Source of the DNA: Allium sativum
Taxonomy: Eukaryota > Streptophyta > Magnoliopsida > Asparagales > Amaryllidaceae
Assembly (NCBI GenBank): GCA_030737875.1
Contig: JASFAX010000020.1
Coordinates: forward strand, 30,332,688-30,396,687
Length of the DNA: 64,000 bases
Direction: 5' to 3'
The number at the start of each line of letters is the position of its first letter. Position 1 is the stretch's first letter. A program made the translations under genes and the position numbers. The notes beneath the pieces were generated by a model. The model worked only from the letters and a program-made list of their open reading frames with translations, ran no database searches and was not told the origin of the DNA. Shown here in pieces: positions 11,165-22,022 of the stretch.

Positions 11165-11990
11165 AAGGTTACGTTCTTAATTAATTAATTAAGAAACACT
11201 TAACCACATTAGCATGTAGAGGGACATGAGGGGTTAAGTGGGTGCCTCGGGTGGCATGAGAAAATCTAGTGGTTGCCTTGGGTGGCAATAGAAAATACGA
11301 TTAGAATACTTAACCAAAATGGAACATGTAATTAAAACATGATTAAAGGGTTAAGTGGGATATACTAGAAAAAGGGACAAGCTTAGGTGGGTAGCTTGTG
11401 GAGGCCCATTTCAACCAGTAACCCATACGTATCTTTGTGGGCTCGACCCATGTCGAGGACGGGACACGCATACTGGGCTTGACTGTAAGAGGCAAACGGG
11501 TTAGCGGTGGCAACGCAAGTCCAACGGGCTTCATATGCGTGAGTGGGCCCGGGCTGGTAGGTAAGCCGTTGTTGCATCGAGTAGATATAAGCCGTGCACC
11601 TTTAGTTCCATCAGGTTGCCACATTGGGGAATGATACATCCCACGGTGGGGCCAGCACGGGTATCTACGTTAGGGAGCCGATCGAATGGGAAGTAGTGTG
11701 TACACCTAGTGGATTGTAGGGCCCCGTGGCGCCTACTTGGTCACCTAGGGGTACGCAGGTACTAATTAGTAAATTTTATAAGTCCTTGGGTGGGATCAAC
11801 CTTTAAGTTAGGAACGACTGGTGTGGTGCAGTTTAGTAATTTACCTTAGGGAGGGTAGATGCGTCTTTATCCTTTATCTTCGTTTAGTTGACTGCTTAGG
11901 GTAGCCATTCATCCCTATATGTTACCGTATATCAGTTTATGTCTTCTCTGGTTACTTTAACGATTGTATTGTTAAAGTTATAGGACTCGC

Positions 11991-12039
11991 TCAGACTTAT
12001 GTCTGACCCTGTTGTTTTTATCTTTTTCCCAACCCCCAG
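11991..12039 (+). promoter_or_regulatory. CAGAC hairpin and pyrimidine tract ending in AG
   Basis: TCAGAC-TTAT-GTCTGA hairpin (11991-12006), then a T/C-rich tract ending CCCAACCCCCAG before GTCC. It resembles a 3' splice site or a polyadenylation/R-region signal. Equivalent hairpins are present in B, C, D, E and F. Confidence 0.45.
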
Positions 12040-12398
12040 GTCCTACGGTGGATCCTAGCAGTAGTGGAGCTTGATCGGATTGCTGTTCCAGTCTTTAGGA
12101 GCTTGGATAGATGTAAAGCTCCAGTTATCCAGTTATCTTTTCTTTTGTTTGGCTATTGTATGAGAGTGGGATTATGTACTTCTTTATTTTGATGGATATT
12201 GTACTTGACCTTTATTGTGGTTTTATGATGTAACCAGACATGTTTTACTTCCGCTGTTATGAGATGATGTTTTAAAATTTCAAGTACTATTTATATCTGT
12301 CTTGTTGTAATTTTTCTGTTCTATATTCACTAAAATACTCCACCGATGCTATGGCATTCCCTTAGTGAGTGATCATAGCGGGAGTGGGGTGTTACACG

Positions 12399-12410
12399 TG
12401 GTATCAGAGC
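12399..12410 (+). promoter_or_regulatory. Primer binding site of element A (initiator-Met tRNA)
   Basis: TGGTATCAGAGC, two bases after the 5' LTR, complementary to the 3' end of plant initiator methionine tRNA. Confidence 0.9.
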
Positions 12411-12596
12411 TTAAGGTTACCAGAACAGATAAAATTTTTGAGAAAAACTACTTTCTAAGAGTATTTTCGAAGAAAGGATTTTTAAAAGCATGTCTTCTAA
12501 GAGAAAAAGTTTTTGAAAAAGAAAAGCATAATCCCCAATAGCCATATCTTTATCTTTCGGAATCTCCTTTTTGAATCTTTCCTCTTTCGTTTCAGC

Positions 12597-15500
12597 ATGG
12601 CTGAAGATCTTAACATCCCGGAGGGTTTAGTTATACCACTATGGTATAGGAGGTTGCAAGAGGCTAGGGCCGCGGCTGCGGGTCCGGCCAATGCTACTAC
12701 ACCAGAGACAACCGCTCCTCCTCCTCAGCCTAGAGTGGATAATTTTGCTAAGGTTTGCAAGGAGTTCAAGGCTATAGGAGGAAAACCTTTTCTTGGTTCA
12801 GAGACTTTCGTAGAGGCTAGAGATTGGCTTAAGGAAGTGGAAGAGTTGCTAGATATCTTTGAAGTGGAAGAGGGAAAGAAAGTCAAGTTGGCGGCTTGGT
12901 TAATGAAGGGAGAGGCCTCATTCTGGTGGGAGGTCACTAATGGAGAACGCCCTGTTGACTCTTGGGCAGATTTTAAGCAAAGGTTTGGGGCTAAGTTTCT
13001 CTCAAGGGCGGAAGAGAATCTGTTTATGGAGAAGTTCTTGAATTTGAAGCAAGGGAATCTCACGGTGAAAGAATATGTCAACAAATTCAATCAATTAGCA
13101 AGGTTTGGCATAGAGTTGGTGAATACACCGGAGAAGACGGCTTTGAGGTTCGTTAGAGGCTTGAACGAACCATTGCAAGGAATAGCTATGACTCACATTC
13201 CTATGGGGGCCACTTTTGAGAAGCTTGTCTACATGGCACTTATGCATGAGGATGATAAGAATTCTAAGGCACCAGAGAAAAAGGGGGATCAGAAGAAACC
13301 GCAACAGCAACAACAAGGCAAGGGCGGAAAAGGCAATGGTGACAAAAAGAAGACGAAGAAGAAGTGCTTCAATTGTGGAACACCAGGACACCTTAGTAAG
13401 GATTGTCGCAAAAAGAAGAAGACCGGTTGCTTTCATTGTGGTGAAGCAGGGCATCTTGTGAAAAACTGCCCAAAGAAGGGGCAGAAGACGGGGTCTACCT
13501 CAGGAGGCCAGGTGCAAGCTCTTATAGCACCACCTCAGTCAGGGGGGCAAGTTCAGGTTCTCTCAGTTCCACCGATTCAGCAGAGAGGTAGAACTATTTC
13601 CGTTGAAAGTCTGGTTTTTCTGTTTGATCATCCAGTTCGTACTTTGTTTGACTCTGGCGCATCGCATTCTTTTATCTCATCATCGTTAGTTGAGTCACTG
13701 CACTTAGACACCAGTCTAGTTGATGATCCCTTGGTTGTCTCAAACCCAATTGGGGGCTCCATATATCTGTCTATGATATGTTTGGGTTTGAAGATTTCTA
13801 TACTTAGCGTTGAGTTTAGATGTGATGCTTTTGTATTGGGCTTCACGGGCTATGGGTTGATCTTGGGCATGGACTGGTTATCCAGTAATGGTGCCGTTCT
13901 TGATTGCGAAAGGAGAGTTGTCAGGCTCATGACCCGCTTGGGTAACACTCTCGAGATCTCTTGCAATCCCATGGAATCTGTTTTGCTAAGTTATCTTGAA
14001 TCGCTCGATGCTTCGGTCGAGAGTTTGTGTTCTGTCAGAGTAGTCCGGGAATATCCGGATGTGTTTGAAGAAGTAAAGGGTTTGCCTCCGAAGCGGGAGA
14101 TAGATTTCCGAATTTATTTGGTGGATAATGCCAAACCAGTGTCTTTGCCAGTACGCCACATGGCTCCTCGTGAGAGAAGAGAACTTCATAAGCAAGTAGG
14201 GGAGTTGCTTGAGAAGGGGTTCATAAGGCGAAGTATATCGGAGTGGGGAGCTCCAGTAGTGTTTGCCACGAAGGCGGATGGGTCCCTCAGACTTTGTGTG
14301 GATTATAGAGAACTTAATAAGCTCACGAAGAAGAATAGACACCCATTACCGAGGATAGATGATCTCTTTGATCAGTTGGTTGGCGCGTCAGTATTTTCGC
14401 AGATGGACTTAGCTACAGGGTTTCATCAGTTAAGAGTGGCGGAGGACAGTATAGAGAAGACTGCTTTCCGGACTCCAGATGGTTTTTATGAGTGGCTAGT
14501 GATGCCATTTGGGTTGACAAACGCCCCCGCATACTTTGTTGATCTCATGAGTAGAGTGTTCAGAGAGTATCTGAATAAGTTTGTAGTAGTTTTTGTGGAT
14601 GACATCTTGGTCTTTTCCAAGAATGAAGAAGAGCATGCCTTACATCTCAAGGAAGTGTTGGAGACTCTTCGAGCGCATAGTCTTAAAGCTAAATTCTCTA
14701 AATGCCATTTTTGGAGAAGAGAAGTGCGATTCTTAGGGCATGTGGTCTCTAAGGAAGGGATAGCTGTGGATCCCGCAAAGATAGTATCTATCCAGGATTG
14801 GAAAGTTCCTAGAAATGCTACCGAGGTAAGAAGTTTCTTGGGGTTGGCAGGATATTATAGGAAGTTCATCAAAGACTTCGCGAAGATATCAGCCCCATTA
14901 ACCCGCTTGACGAAAAAGAATCTGGTTTTCTCGTGGGATGTAGATTGTGATGATGCTTTCCGACGGTTAAAGAGAGCTTTGACCACCGCTCCAGTTTTAG
15001 TGCTCCCGGATGGGAGTAAGCCGTTTGTTGTTTATACCGATGCTTGTGGAACAGGATTAGGCGCAGTCTTGATGCAGGAGGGAAGGGTAATAGCCTATGG
15101 AGGGAGACAATTGAGAGTGCATGAGAAGAATTACCCTACCCATGATCTAGAGTTGGCCGCGATTGTTTTCGCACTTAAGTCTTGGCGCCATTATCTTCTT
15201 GGTGAGAGATTCGAGTTGTTCACCGACCATAAATCATTGAAGTACTTATTCTCTCAGAAGGATTTAAACTTAAGACAGCAAAGGTGGATGGAGTTCTTAG
15301 CATCCTATGATTTCGAGATAGCGTATACCCCTGGTAAGGGTAACGTGGTGGCAGACGCCTTAAGTAGAAAAAGGCTATCTTTGAGTCCATTGTTCGTGGA
15401 ACGACGAAGCTTGGAGTTTCTTTCTTTGTTTGACTTCAGACCTTCTGTTGATTTTGTACCTGGTTTGTTGGCATCCTTGGAGGTTAGACCTACTCTTTTG

Positions 15501-17024
15501 AGACGGATTGGCGAGGCTCAGCGAGACGACCCACAGTTGGTTGTGTTGGTAGAGAAGCTTATAAGAGGGGAGTCGTCCAGCCATTTGGGTAGATACACCA
15601 TAGATGATAAGGGATGGTTGCATAGAGACGGTAGACTTTGTGTACCGCAAGATGAGGGTTTGAAGAAGGCTATTTTGGATGATGCACATCGTTCAAGAAT
15701 GACTATTCATCCCGGTGGAGACAAAATGTACCAAGACATGAAGAGAGTTTTCTTTTGGGCCGGTATGAAGAAAGATGTGGCCGAGTATGTGGCTAGATGC
15801 TTAGTGTGCCAACAAGTTAAAGTGGAGCAAAGGAAACCCGGTGGGTTGCTACACCCATTGGAAGTTCCACAGTGGAAGTGGGATAGTGTCTCGATGGATT
15901 TCATCGACGGGTTACCGAGATCGAGGAAGGGCAATACGGGAATTTGGGTTGTGGTAGACAGACTTACAAAGAGTGCCCATTTTATACCCGTAAAGAGTAA
16001 GAGGACCGCTCCATGGCTTGCTTCAGTCTATGTTAGAGAGATTGTTAGATTGCATGGCGTACCATCCAGCATTGTGAGTGATCGAGATCCTATTTTCACT
16101 AGTGAGTTTTGGAGAAGTTTGCAAGAGGCGGTAGGGACTCAGTTGTGTTTGAGCACCGCATATCATCCTCAGACGGACGGTCAGACCGAGAGGGTGAACC
16201 GTATCTTAGAAGATCTTTTGAGGCTTTGTATCTTGGATTTTGGAGGTACATGGGAAGAACATCTTCCTTTGGTGGAGTTCGCATATAATAACAGCTTTCA
16301 GTCCAGTATTGGTATGGCTCCTTTCGAAGCTCTTTATGGAAGGCCTTGTCGATCTCCTACATGTTGGTGGGAATCTACGGATAAGATCTTGCTTGGGCCG
16401 GATATGGTTAGAGAGACTTCAGAGAAGATTGATTTAATTCGAAAAAGGATGAAAGCAGCGCAAGATAGACAGAAATCTTATGCGGATCGGAGAAGGACGG
16501 ATCTTGAGTTTGAGGTTGGGGACATGGTTTTTGTCAAAGTATCTCCATTGAGAAATGTTGTTCGCTTTGGGTCCGTAGGGAAGTTAGCACCGAGATTTGT
16601 TGGGCCGTTTCCTATTAAGGAAAGGATTGGACGGATGGCATATAGGGTGGAGTTGCCCGACAGACTTAGTGGTGTTCATGATGTATTCCATGTATCACAT
16701 TTGAGGAAGTGCTTACATGAGACCGCGGAGGTGGTAGAGCCGAGCTTGCTTAGAGATGTAGAGGTAGAGCGTGATGCGACGATTCGACGAGCTCCTACTC
16801 GCATCCTTGGGTCAGAAACTAGGAAGTTGAGGAACATAGAAGTTCAGCTAGTTAAAGTGCAATGGGGAGATGACGAAAGCAATGCTACTTGGGAGACGGA
16901 AGCAAAGATGCGTTCTTTGTATCCATTTCTTTTTGAGAGTATGTCTTTTAACTTCTCCTTTATTGCTTGTCTAGTACTTATCTTATCTTTAGTATATCCT
17001 CTCGCTAATACCTATGACCTTTAG
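12597..17024 (+). CDS. gag-pol: Gag-Pol polyprotein of element A (intact, 1475 aa)
   Basis: One frame encodes all retrotransposition functions. I start at ATG 12597 ([10 protein letters not shown]) because element B has the same start ([10 protein letters not shown]); an upstream in-frame ATG at 12513 adds 28 unrelated residues. Domains: Gag capsid about 55-230; two CCHC knuckles at 257-270 and 278-291; aspartic protease with DSG at 352-354; RT about 510-690 with VDYRELNK and FVDD (Asp 668 and 669); RNase H about 795-920 with D815 in [10 protein letters not shown]; integrase with zinc region [11 protein letters not shown]...CLVC and catalytic D1101, D1162, E1198 (D-35-E spacing); GQTERVNR after the catalytic region; chromodomain about 1403-1447 ([17 protein letters not shown]). 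The last ~28 residues form a hydrophobic tail absent from B. No stop or frameshift breaks it, so it may be active. Confidence 0.95.
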   Translation: MAEDLNIPEGLVIPLWYRRLQEARAAAAGPANATTPETTAPPPQPRVDNFAKVCKEFKAIGGKPFLGSETFVEARDWLKEVEELLDIFEVEEGKKVKLAAWLMKGEASFWWEVTNGERPVDSWADFKQRFGAKFLSRAEENLFMEKFLNLKQGNLTVKEYVNKFNQLARFGIELVNTPEKTALRFVRGLNEPLQGIAMTHIPMGATFEKLVYMALMHEDDKNSKAPEKKGDQKKPQQQQQGKGGKGNGDKKKTKKKCFNCGTPGHLSKDCRKKKKTGCFHCGEAGHLVKNCPKKGQKTGSTSGGQVQALIAPPQSGGQVQVLSVPPIQQRGRTISVESLVFLFDHPVRTLFDSGASHSFISSSLVESLHLDTSLVDDPLVVSNPIGGSIYLSMICLGLKISILSVEFRCDAFVLGFTGYGLILGMDWLSSNGAVLDCERRVVRLMTRLGNTLEISCNPMESVLLSYLESLDASVESLCSVRVVREYPDVFEEVKGLPPKREIDFRIYLVDNAKPVSLPVRHMAPRERRELHKQVGELLEKGFIRRSISEWGAPVVFATKADGSLRLCVDYRELNKLTKKNRHPLPRIDDLFDQLVGASVFSQMDLATGFHQLRVAEDSIEKTAFRTPDGFYEWLVMPFGLTNAPAYFVDLMSRVFREYLNKFVVVFVDDILVFSKNEEEHALHLKEVLETLRAHSLKAKFSKCHFWRREVRFLGHVVSKEGIAVDPAKIVSIQDWKVPRNATEVRSFLGLAGYYRKFIKDFAKISAPLTRLTKKNLVFSWDVDCDDAFRRLKRALTTAPVLVLPDGSKPFVVYTDACGTGLGAVLMQEGRVIAYGGRQLRVHEKNYPTHDLELAAIVFALKSWRHYLLGERFELFTDHKSLKYLFSQKDLNLRQQRWMEFLASYDFEIAYTPGKGNVVADALSRKRLSLSPLFVERRSLEFLSLFDFRPSVDFVPGLLASLEVRPTLLRRIGEAQRDDPQLVVLVEKLIRGESSSHLGRYTIDDKGWLHRDGRLCVPQDEGLKKAILDDAHRSRMTIHPGGDKMYQDMKRVFFWAGMKKDVAEYVARCLVCQQVKVEQRKPGGLLHPLEVPQWKWDSVSMDFIDGLPRSRKGNTGIWVVVDRLTKSAHFIPVKSKRTAPWLASVYVREIVRLHGVPSSIVSDRDPIFTSEFWRSLQEAVGTQLCLSTAYHPQTDGQTERVNRILEDLLRLCILDFGGTWEEHLPLVEFAYNNSFQSSIGMAPFEALYGRPCRSPTCWWESTDKILLGPDMVRETSEKIDLIRKRMKAAQDRQKSYADRRRTDLEFEVGDMVFVKVSPLRNVVRFGSVGKLAPRFVGPFPIKERIGRMAYRVELPDRLSGVHDVFHVSHLRKCLHETAEVVEPSLLRDVEVERDATIRRAPTRILGSETRKLRNIEVQLVKVQWGDDESNATWETEAKMRSLYPFLFESMSFNFSFIACLVLILSLVYPLANTYDL

Positions 17025-17547
17025 ATAGGGTAAAACCTATGGTTGAGACATGTGTTTGAAACATGTTATGGTTGATGGATGCATATGGATGCAATTGTTT
17101 GCTAGTGGTTGCTCGTGGATGCATATACACACACATTAGGCACTAGATCGGCTCAGTCACTTCATGTTGCATATTGCATAAATGGATGTGGTAGTTAGAT
17201 TGATGGATGTATCATGGCTGTGTTATCATATGGATGATGCATTTTTGTGTATGGTTGTGCACGCATGTAGAAATTTGTATGTGTCAATAGGGTTTCGCAT
17301 ACATATTGGATGCATGGCACTATCATGGTTTGCATTAAGGAGGTTTACTGTATCAGTAACCGCCTGATTTTCGCATTAGGTAAGTACATATACACACACT
17401 TTTGCATATATCCATCCAGCATTTAGAATCTTGTAAGGACAATGATTGCTCGTGGATGATGCTTTGAGTAGATGGATGATTGGATGGTAGGATACGTTCT
17501 TCCTAACTTGAAGATTTCGGGGACGAAATCCTTTAAGGAGGGGAGAA
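17025..17547 (+). other. Element A 3' untranslated region with pre-PPT hairpin and PPT
   Basis: Non-coding, rich in TGGATG repeats, with a CATTAGGCACTAGATCGG stretch shared with B. Near its end GATTTCG-GGGA-CGAAATC (17513-17530) forms a perfect 7-bp stem, followed by the polypurine tract AAGGAGGGGAGAA (17535-17547) abutting the 3' LTR. Confidence 0.8.
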
Positions 17548-20500
17548 TGTAACAACCCGTATTTTCAATAACCTGTAATAACATAAATCGAGGCAGAATT
17601 TAATTCTAAAATGGGAATCAAGGGAAACGGGCTATGCCATTGTGTTCGTCTCGGAAAAATACGCGAAATAGAGTCCGAGTTTTCGAAAATCGGAGTCCGT
17701 ATGACCAAGATATGGCCTCGCGAAGTTTCACGAAAATTCCCAAATTAAAGTATACTTAATTAAGTGAAATGGGTTGTGTAGATATATATATATATATATA
17801 TTGATATATATATATATATATAATTGAAAATTTAATAAATAAATATGCAAAAATGCTCAAAACAGCGAATTGGGAGAGGGGAATAACCGAACCGGCCGAT
17901 TTTTGAAGTCGACCCGAGCCCGCTGGGTCGACTAGGGGTTAATCCAGGGTGTTTGGCTGTCAACCCGTGGGCCGATTCGCTCAAGTGCAGATTTTGCATT
18001 TGAATGGTTCTCATGGTCCATCTTTAATCTAAAGGCCCTAGATGGTTCCTACACTTGACTTCTTCCCCAAGACATGCTTTGATGGCTTGGATTGAATCTA
18101 GGGTTAATCCTATGGCCTAAAACACTTGCCTAATCTATAAATAAGACCCTAACCTACCCTAATTCATTCATAATTAAACCTAGTGACTAAACTATGGCAA
18201 AATGCTAGCTCTCATGGCCTCCACTAATTTTATGAAGAGGGTTGCATACTAATCACTCTCTAATCAACTTCTAATCCCTTCTTAGCATCTTAATCTTCTT
18301 CATTTGGTGTTCAAAGTTGCTAGTTGTGAGTTTCTATCACTTTGATGATCTTTTGGTAAACTAATTAGATGAGATGTGATGAGATTTATGGTTTTGTATG
18401 TGGGTTAATGAGCTTTGAATCATATGATATGATGTTAGCATTAATCTTATGTTTATGCATGTTGAGTATGTAAGCTTATGCAAGTTTAATATGATGTATG
18501 TTATGTTTGCATGATGCTAAATATGCAAGTTGTGGGCTATGTAATCATATGCATGTTATGCAAGTTCATGGTAATATGCTATGCAAGTTACATGTATGTA
18601 AATATGCAAGTTACATGTTTGTTAATATGCAAGTTACATGTATGTAAATATGCAAGTTACATGTTTGTTAATATGCAAGTTACATGTTTGTTAATATGCA
18701 AGTTACATGTATGTAAATATGCAAGTTACATGTTTCTTTATATGCAAGTTACATGTTTGTTAATATGCGAGTTACATGTATGTAAATATGCAAGTTACAT
18801 GTTTATTAATATGCAAGTTCATGATGACACATTATGCAAGTCTATAAGCTAATATGCAAGTTTGTTATGCAAAATGAATATGTAAGTTATGTGACATATT
18901 ATATGCAAGTTATGTGACATGTTATGCAAGTTCATATGCAAGTTATGTGTTTGTTAATATGCAAGATGGCACCTTTGAAACATGTTCATTCATATGCAAG
19001 TTGACACCTTTTATATGTGTTATATCATGAACGAAATTACGTGGGAACGATGGGGTAATTAAATGCATAAGTTAATAAGATTGTGTGAAATTAATATAAT
19101 TATGCATAACACAAAATAAATAAACATAGTATGGGAATTTGCCTATTTGGTTAGGTGTACCCATACTATGTGTTGGGAATTTACCTATTGAGTTAGGTCT
19201 ACCCCATGGGAATTTACCTATTAAGTTAGGTCTACCCATGTTAAGAAAACTTGATTAATTAGGGATAATTAATATAAAATTATGAGGGTGATTAATTAGG
19301 TGTAATTAATTGACTAAGACACGAGGTTGGACTCAGTTGTAGCGTAAAACTGCCCGGACCCAACCGGCTTAACCAGTTGCTACAAATGTTAGCCCAATGT
19401 GAGAGGTCTTAGGCACAAACTAAATACGTAATTAATGTAAAGACACGAGGTTAGACTCTGTTATGACATAAGGCTGCCCGGACCCAACCGGCTTAACCAG
19501 CGGTCATAAAAGACAGTCTAATGTGAGAGGTCTTTACAAAGGTTACGTTCTTAATTAATTAATTAAGAAACACTTAACCACATTAGCATGTAGAGGGACA
19601 TGAGGGGTTAAGTGGGTGCCTCGGGTGGCATGAGAAAATCTAGTGGTTGCCTTGGGTGGCAATAGAAAATACGATTAGAATACTTAACCAAAATGGAACA
19701 TGTAATTAAAACATGATTAAAGGGTTAAGTGGGATATACTAGAAAAAGGGACAAGCTTAGGTGGGTAGCTTGTGGAGGCCCATTTCAACCAGTAACCCAT
19801 ACGTATCTTTGTGGGCTCGACCCATGTCGAGGACGGGACACGCATACTGGGCTTGACTGTAAGAGGCAAACGGGTTAGCGGTGGCAACGCAAGTCCAACG
19901 GGCTTCATATGCGTGAGTGGGCCCGGGCTGGTAGGTAAGCCGTTGTTGCATCGAGTAGATATAAGCCGTGCACCTTTAGTTCCATCAGGTTGCCACATTG
20001 GGGAATGATACATCCCACGGTGGGGCCAGCACGGGTATCTACGTTAGGGAGCCGATCGAATGGGAAGTAGTGTGTACACCTAGTGGATTGTAGGGCCCCG
20101 TGGCGCCTACTTGGTCACCTAGGGGTACGCAGGTACTAATTAGTAAATTTTATAAGTCCTTGGGTGGGATCAACCTTTAAGTTAGGAACGACTGGTGTGG
20201 TGCAGTTTAGTAATTTACCTTAGGGAGGGTAGATGCGTCTTTATCCTTTATCTTCGTTTAGTTGACTGCTTAGGGTAGCCATTCATCCCTATATGTTACC
20301 GTATATCAGTTTATGTCTTCTCTGGTTACTTTAACGATTGTATTGTTAAAGTTATAGGACTCGCTCAGACTTATGTCTGACCCTGTTGTTTTTATCTTTT
20401 TCCCAACCCCCAGGTCCTACGGTGGATCCTAGCAGTAGTGGAGCTTGATCGGATTGCTGTTCCAGTCTTTAGGAGCTTGGATAGATGTAAAGCTCCAGTT

Positions 20501-20770
20501 ATCCAGTTATCTTTTCTTTTGTTTGGCTATTGTATGAGAGTGGGATTATGTACTTCTTTATTTTGATGGATATTGTACTTGACCTTTATTGTGGTTTTAT
20601 GATGTAACCAGACATGTTTTACTTCCGCTGTTATGAGATGATGTTTTAAAATTTCAAGTACTATTTATATCTGTCTTGTTGTAATTTTTCTGTTCTATAT
20701 TCACTAAAATACTCCACCGATGCTATGGCATTCCCTTAGTGAGTGATCATAGCGGGAGTGGGGTGTTACA
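17548..20770 (+). repeat. Element A 3' LTR
   Basis: 3223 bp, colinear with the 5' LTR (offset 8376, then 8374 after the TA microsatellite). The only difference I find is two bases missing in the TA run near 17805. It contains the second copies of the TATA box (18136), the 23-bp array (18569-18819) and the paired hairpins (19314-19538). Confidence 0.95.
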
Positions 20771-21288
20771 CGAACACAACCACTTCTATTAAACAGGAGA
20801 TCATGATGATTCAACAGCATTTCCAAAATCGATATCAGCTTCGAGATGTTGCTTGTGGAGTCCTTACAGGAGCTATATATCATATCTGGAAAGAACATAA
20901 TTCAAGGATTTTCGGGAATCGTCGTGCTTCAGAGATGATTAAGTTGAGACATATTGAAAAGGAGCTGAGTTTATTAATTAACAATAATGGTTCTGCAATT
21001 ATTCGATCAGCATACATAGTGGAGTTTTTGCAGAGATGGGGGATTGAACTGAAGGATGCCGGCAGATATTTAGAGAAGAAAAGGATAAAGCGGCGGGATT
21101 TTTAATTTATTTCGTGTATGTTTGTATTTATGTGTATTTTGGCTTGTATACAAAACAGTTCAATATATGGAAATTATATGTACTCTTTTCCCTTGCAAAG
21201 TACCCAGTAGGGGGGTTGTAAGGTTTGAGAAGGCATATAATGGAAGTATATGGTTGGTAATAAAAGTACCAATTTTCCAAAAAAAAAA
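20771..21288 (+). pseudogene. LINE ORF2 fragment 3, 3' UTR and poly-A tail
   Basis: After the second CGAAC, plus-strand reading resumes with LINE C-terminal sequence (VACGVLTGAIYHIWKEHNSR near 20848-20907) and ends at the stop 21103-21105. About 170 bp of 3' UTR follow, then a run of ten A at 21279-21288 taken as the LINE 3' end. With 1-1277 and 8154-9171 this gives a single LINE cut by two LTR insertions. Confidence 0.85.
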
Positions 21289-21319
21289 TATTCTCATATA
21301 TATACATATATTTTCTTTA

Positions 21320-21378
21320 TTCGAACCCCGACCTCCATGTTGCAAATCCAATGCCATAACCAACTAAGCTATGAAGTA
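21320..21378 (-). repeat. tRNA-like / SINE-type sequence
   Basis: On the minus strand there is a pol III A box TAGCTTAGTTGG (21360-21371) and a B-box core GGTTCGAA (21320-21327), with start points 44 nt apart as in a tRNA (positions 8 and 52). The acceptor stem does not pair and the sequence after the B box is AT-rich, so it is not a functional tRNA. It is a tRNA pseudogene or the head of a SINE. Confidence 0.55.
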
Positions 21379-21399
21379 TTTGGTTGATAAGTCTTAGAA

Positions 21400-21874
21400 C
21401 AATGATAATTATTATTCTCTGCTTATTTCTCTTTTTCATGTTAGTTACAACAATTAAATTAAACCACTGCATGAATCTTTTTCTTTTATTTTTCTTTTAA
21501 TATTAATGCATTATGTTTGCAAAACAATTCATGCAACATATTTACATGCAACATATTTACATTGCATGCAACCAATCCTTTCATTCTTCCAATACATTCA
21601 CTACATTTTTTTCCAGTGCATGTATTTATTACATGCAATCCTTATTTTATTATTTATTTTATATTTTAATTTGTTTATGTATATATATTTCTCTTGTGTG
21701 TATACAAACTTTTAGGCTTAATAACTTCTTCATATGATGTACGTTTTACGTAAACCAGGTGTCTATCCTGACTAGAATTCCGAGACAGACACAACGGCGC
21801 AATCCGTTTTACTTAATTATCATTATTTAATTAAGTTATTCTTATTTTATTATCTTAAAAATACGGGTGTTACA
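21400..21874 (-). repeat. LTR fragment H
   Basis: Minus-strand LTR start at 21874 (TGTAACACCCGTATTTTTAA), followed by the AAACGGATTGCGCC and GTCTCGG box also seen about 60-130 bp into the other LTRs. Further in are short repeats of ATGCAACATATTTAC. The left limit is uncertain; the segment before 21400 has no clear LTR similarity. Confidence 0.6.
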
Positions 21875-22022
21875 CTTTGCATATGTTCATGAAAGCATTA
21901 GAAATCTTTTAAGGACAATGGACGCCCGTGATTGATGGATGAGTAGATGGATGATGGATGGTAGGGCATACATCCCTTTCAGCTTCGAGATTTCGGGGAT
22001 GAAATACTTTAAGTAGGGGGAG
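21875..22022 (+). other. 3' end of element D (UTR, hairpin, PPT)
   Basis: Matches the stretch just before the 3' LTR of A and B: CTTTGCATATGTTCATG, TTTAAGGACAATG, the GATTTCGGGGATGAAATAC hairpin (one mismatch) and the purine tract AAGTAGGGGGAG. The rest of element D (5' LTR and gag-pol) is not in the window. Confidence 0.75.

Larger units (their letters stand above)
9172..12396 (+). repeat. Element A 5' LTR
   Basis: 3225 bp, TGTAACAACCCG to GGGGTGTTACA. Landmarks in order: TA microsatellite (9405-9451), GTCGAC pair (9532-9562), TATA box (9762), 23-bp tandem array (10195-10445), three short ACCTA/TAGGT hairpins (10759-10862), paired ~100-nt hairpins (10940-11164), CAGAC hairpin and pyrimidine tract (11991-12039). 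Small open frames of 60-113 codons inside it also recur in the 3' LTR and are not genes. Confidence 0.95.
9172..20770 (+). mobile_element. Element A: full-length young Ty3/gypsy chromovirus (Tekay/Del-like)
   Basis: An 11.6-kb complete LTR retrotransposon inserted in the LINE and flanked by CGAAC at 9167-9171 and 20771-20775. Order: 5' LTR, initiator-Met PBS, one long gag-pol frame with a C-terminal chromodomain, PPT, 3' LTR. Domain order (Gag, PR, RT, RNase H, IN, chromodomain) defines a chromovirus; the long LTRs and the protein resemble the Tekay/Del clade (clade is inference). The two LTRs differ, as far as I can see, only by a 2-bp indel in a TA microsatellite, and the polyprotein frame is unbroken, so the copy looks recent and possibly autonomous. 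Confidence 0.95.
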
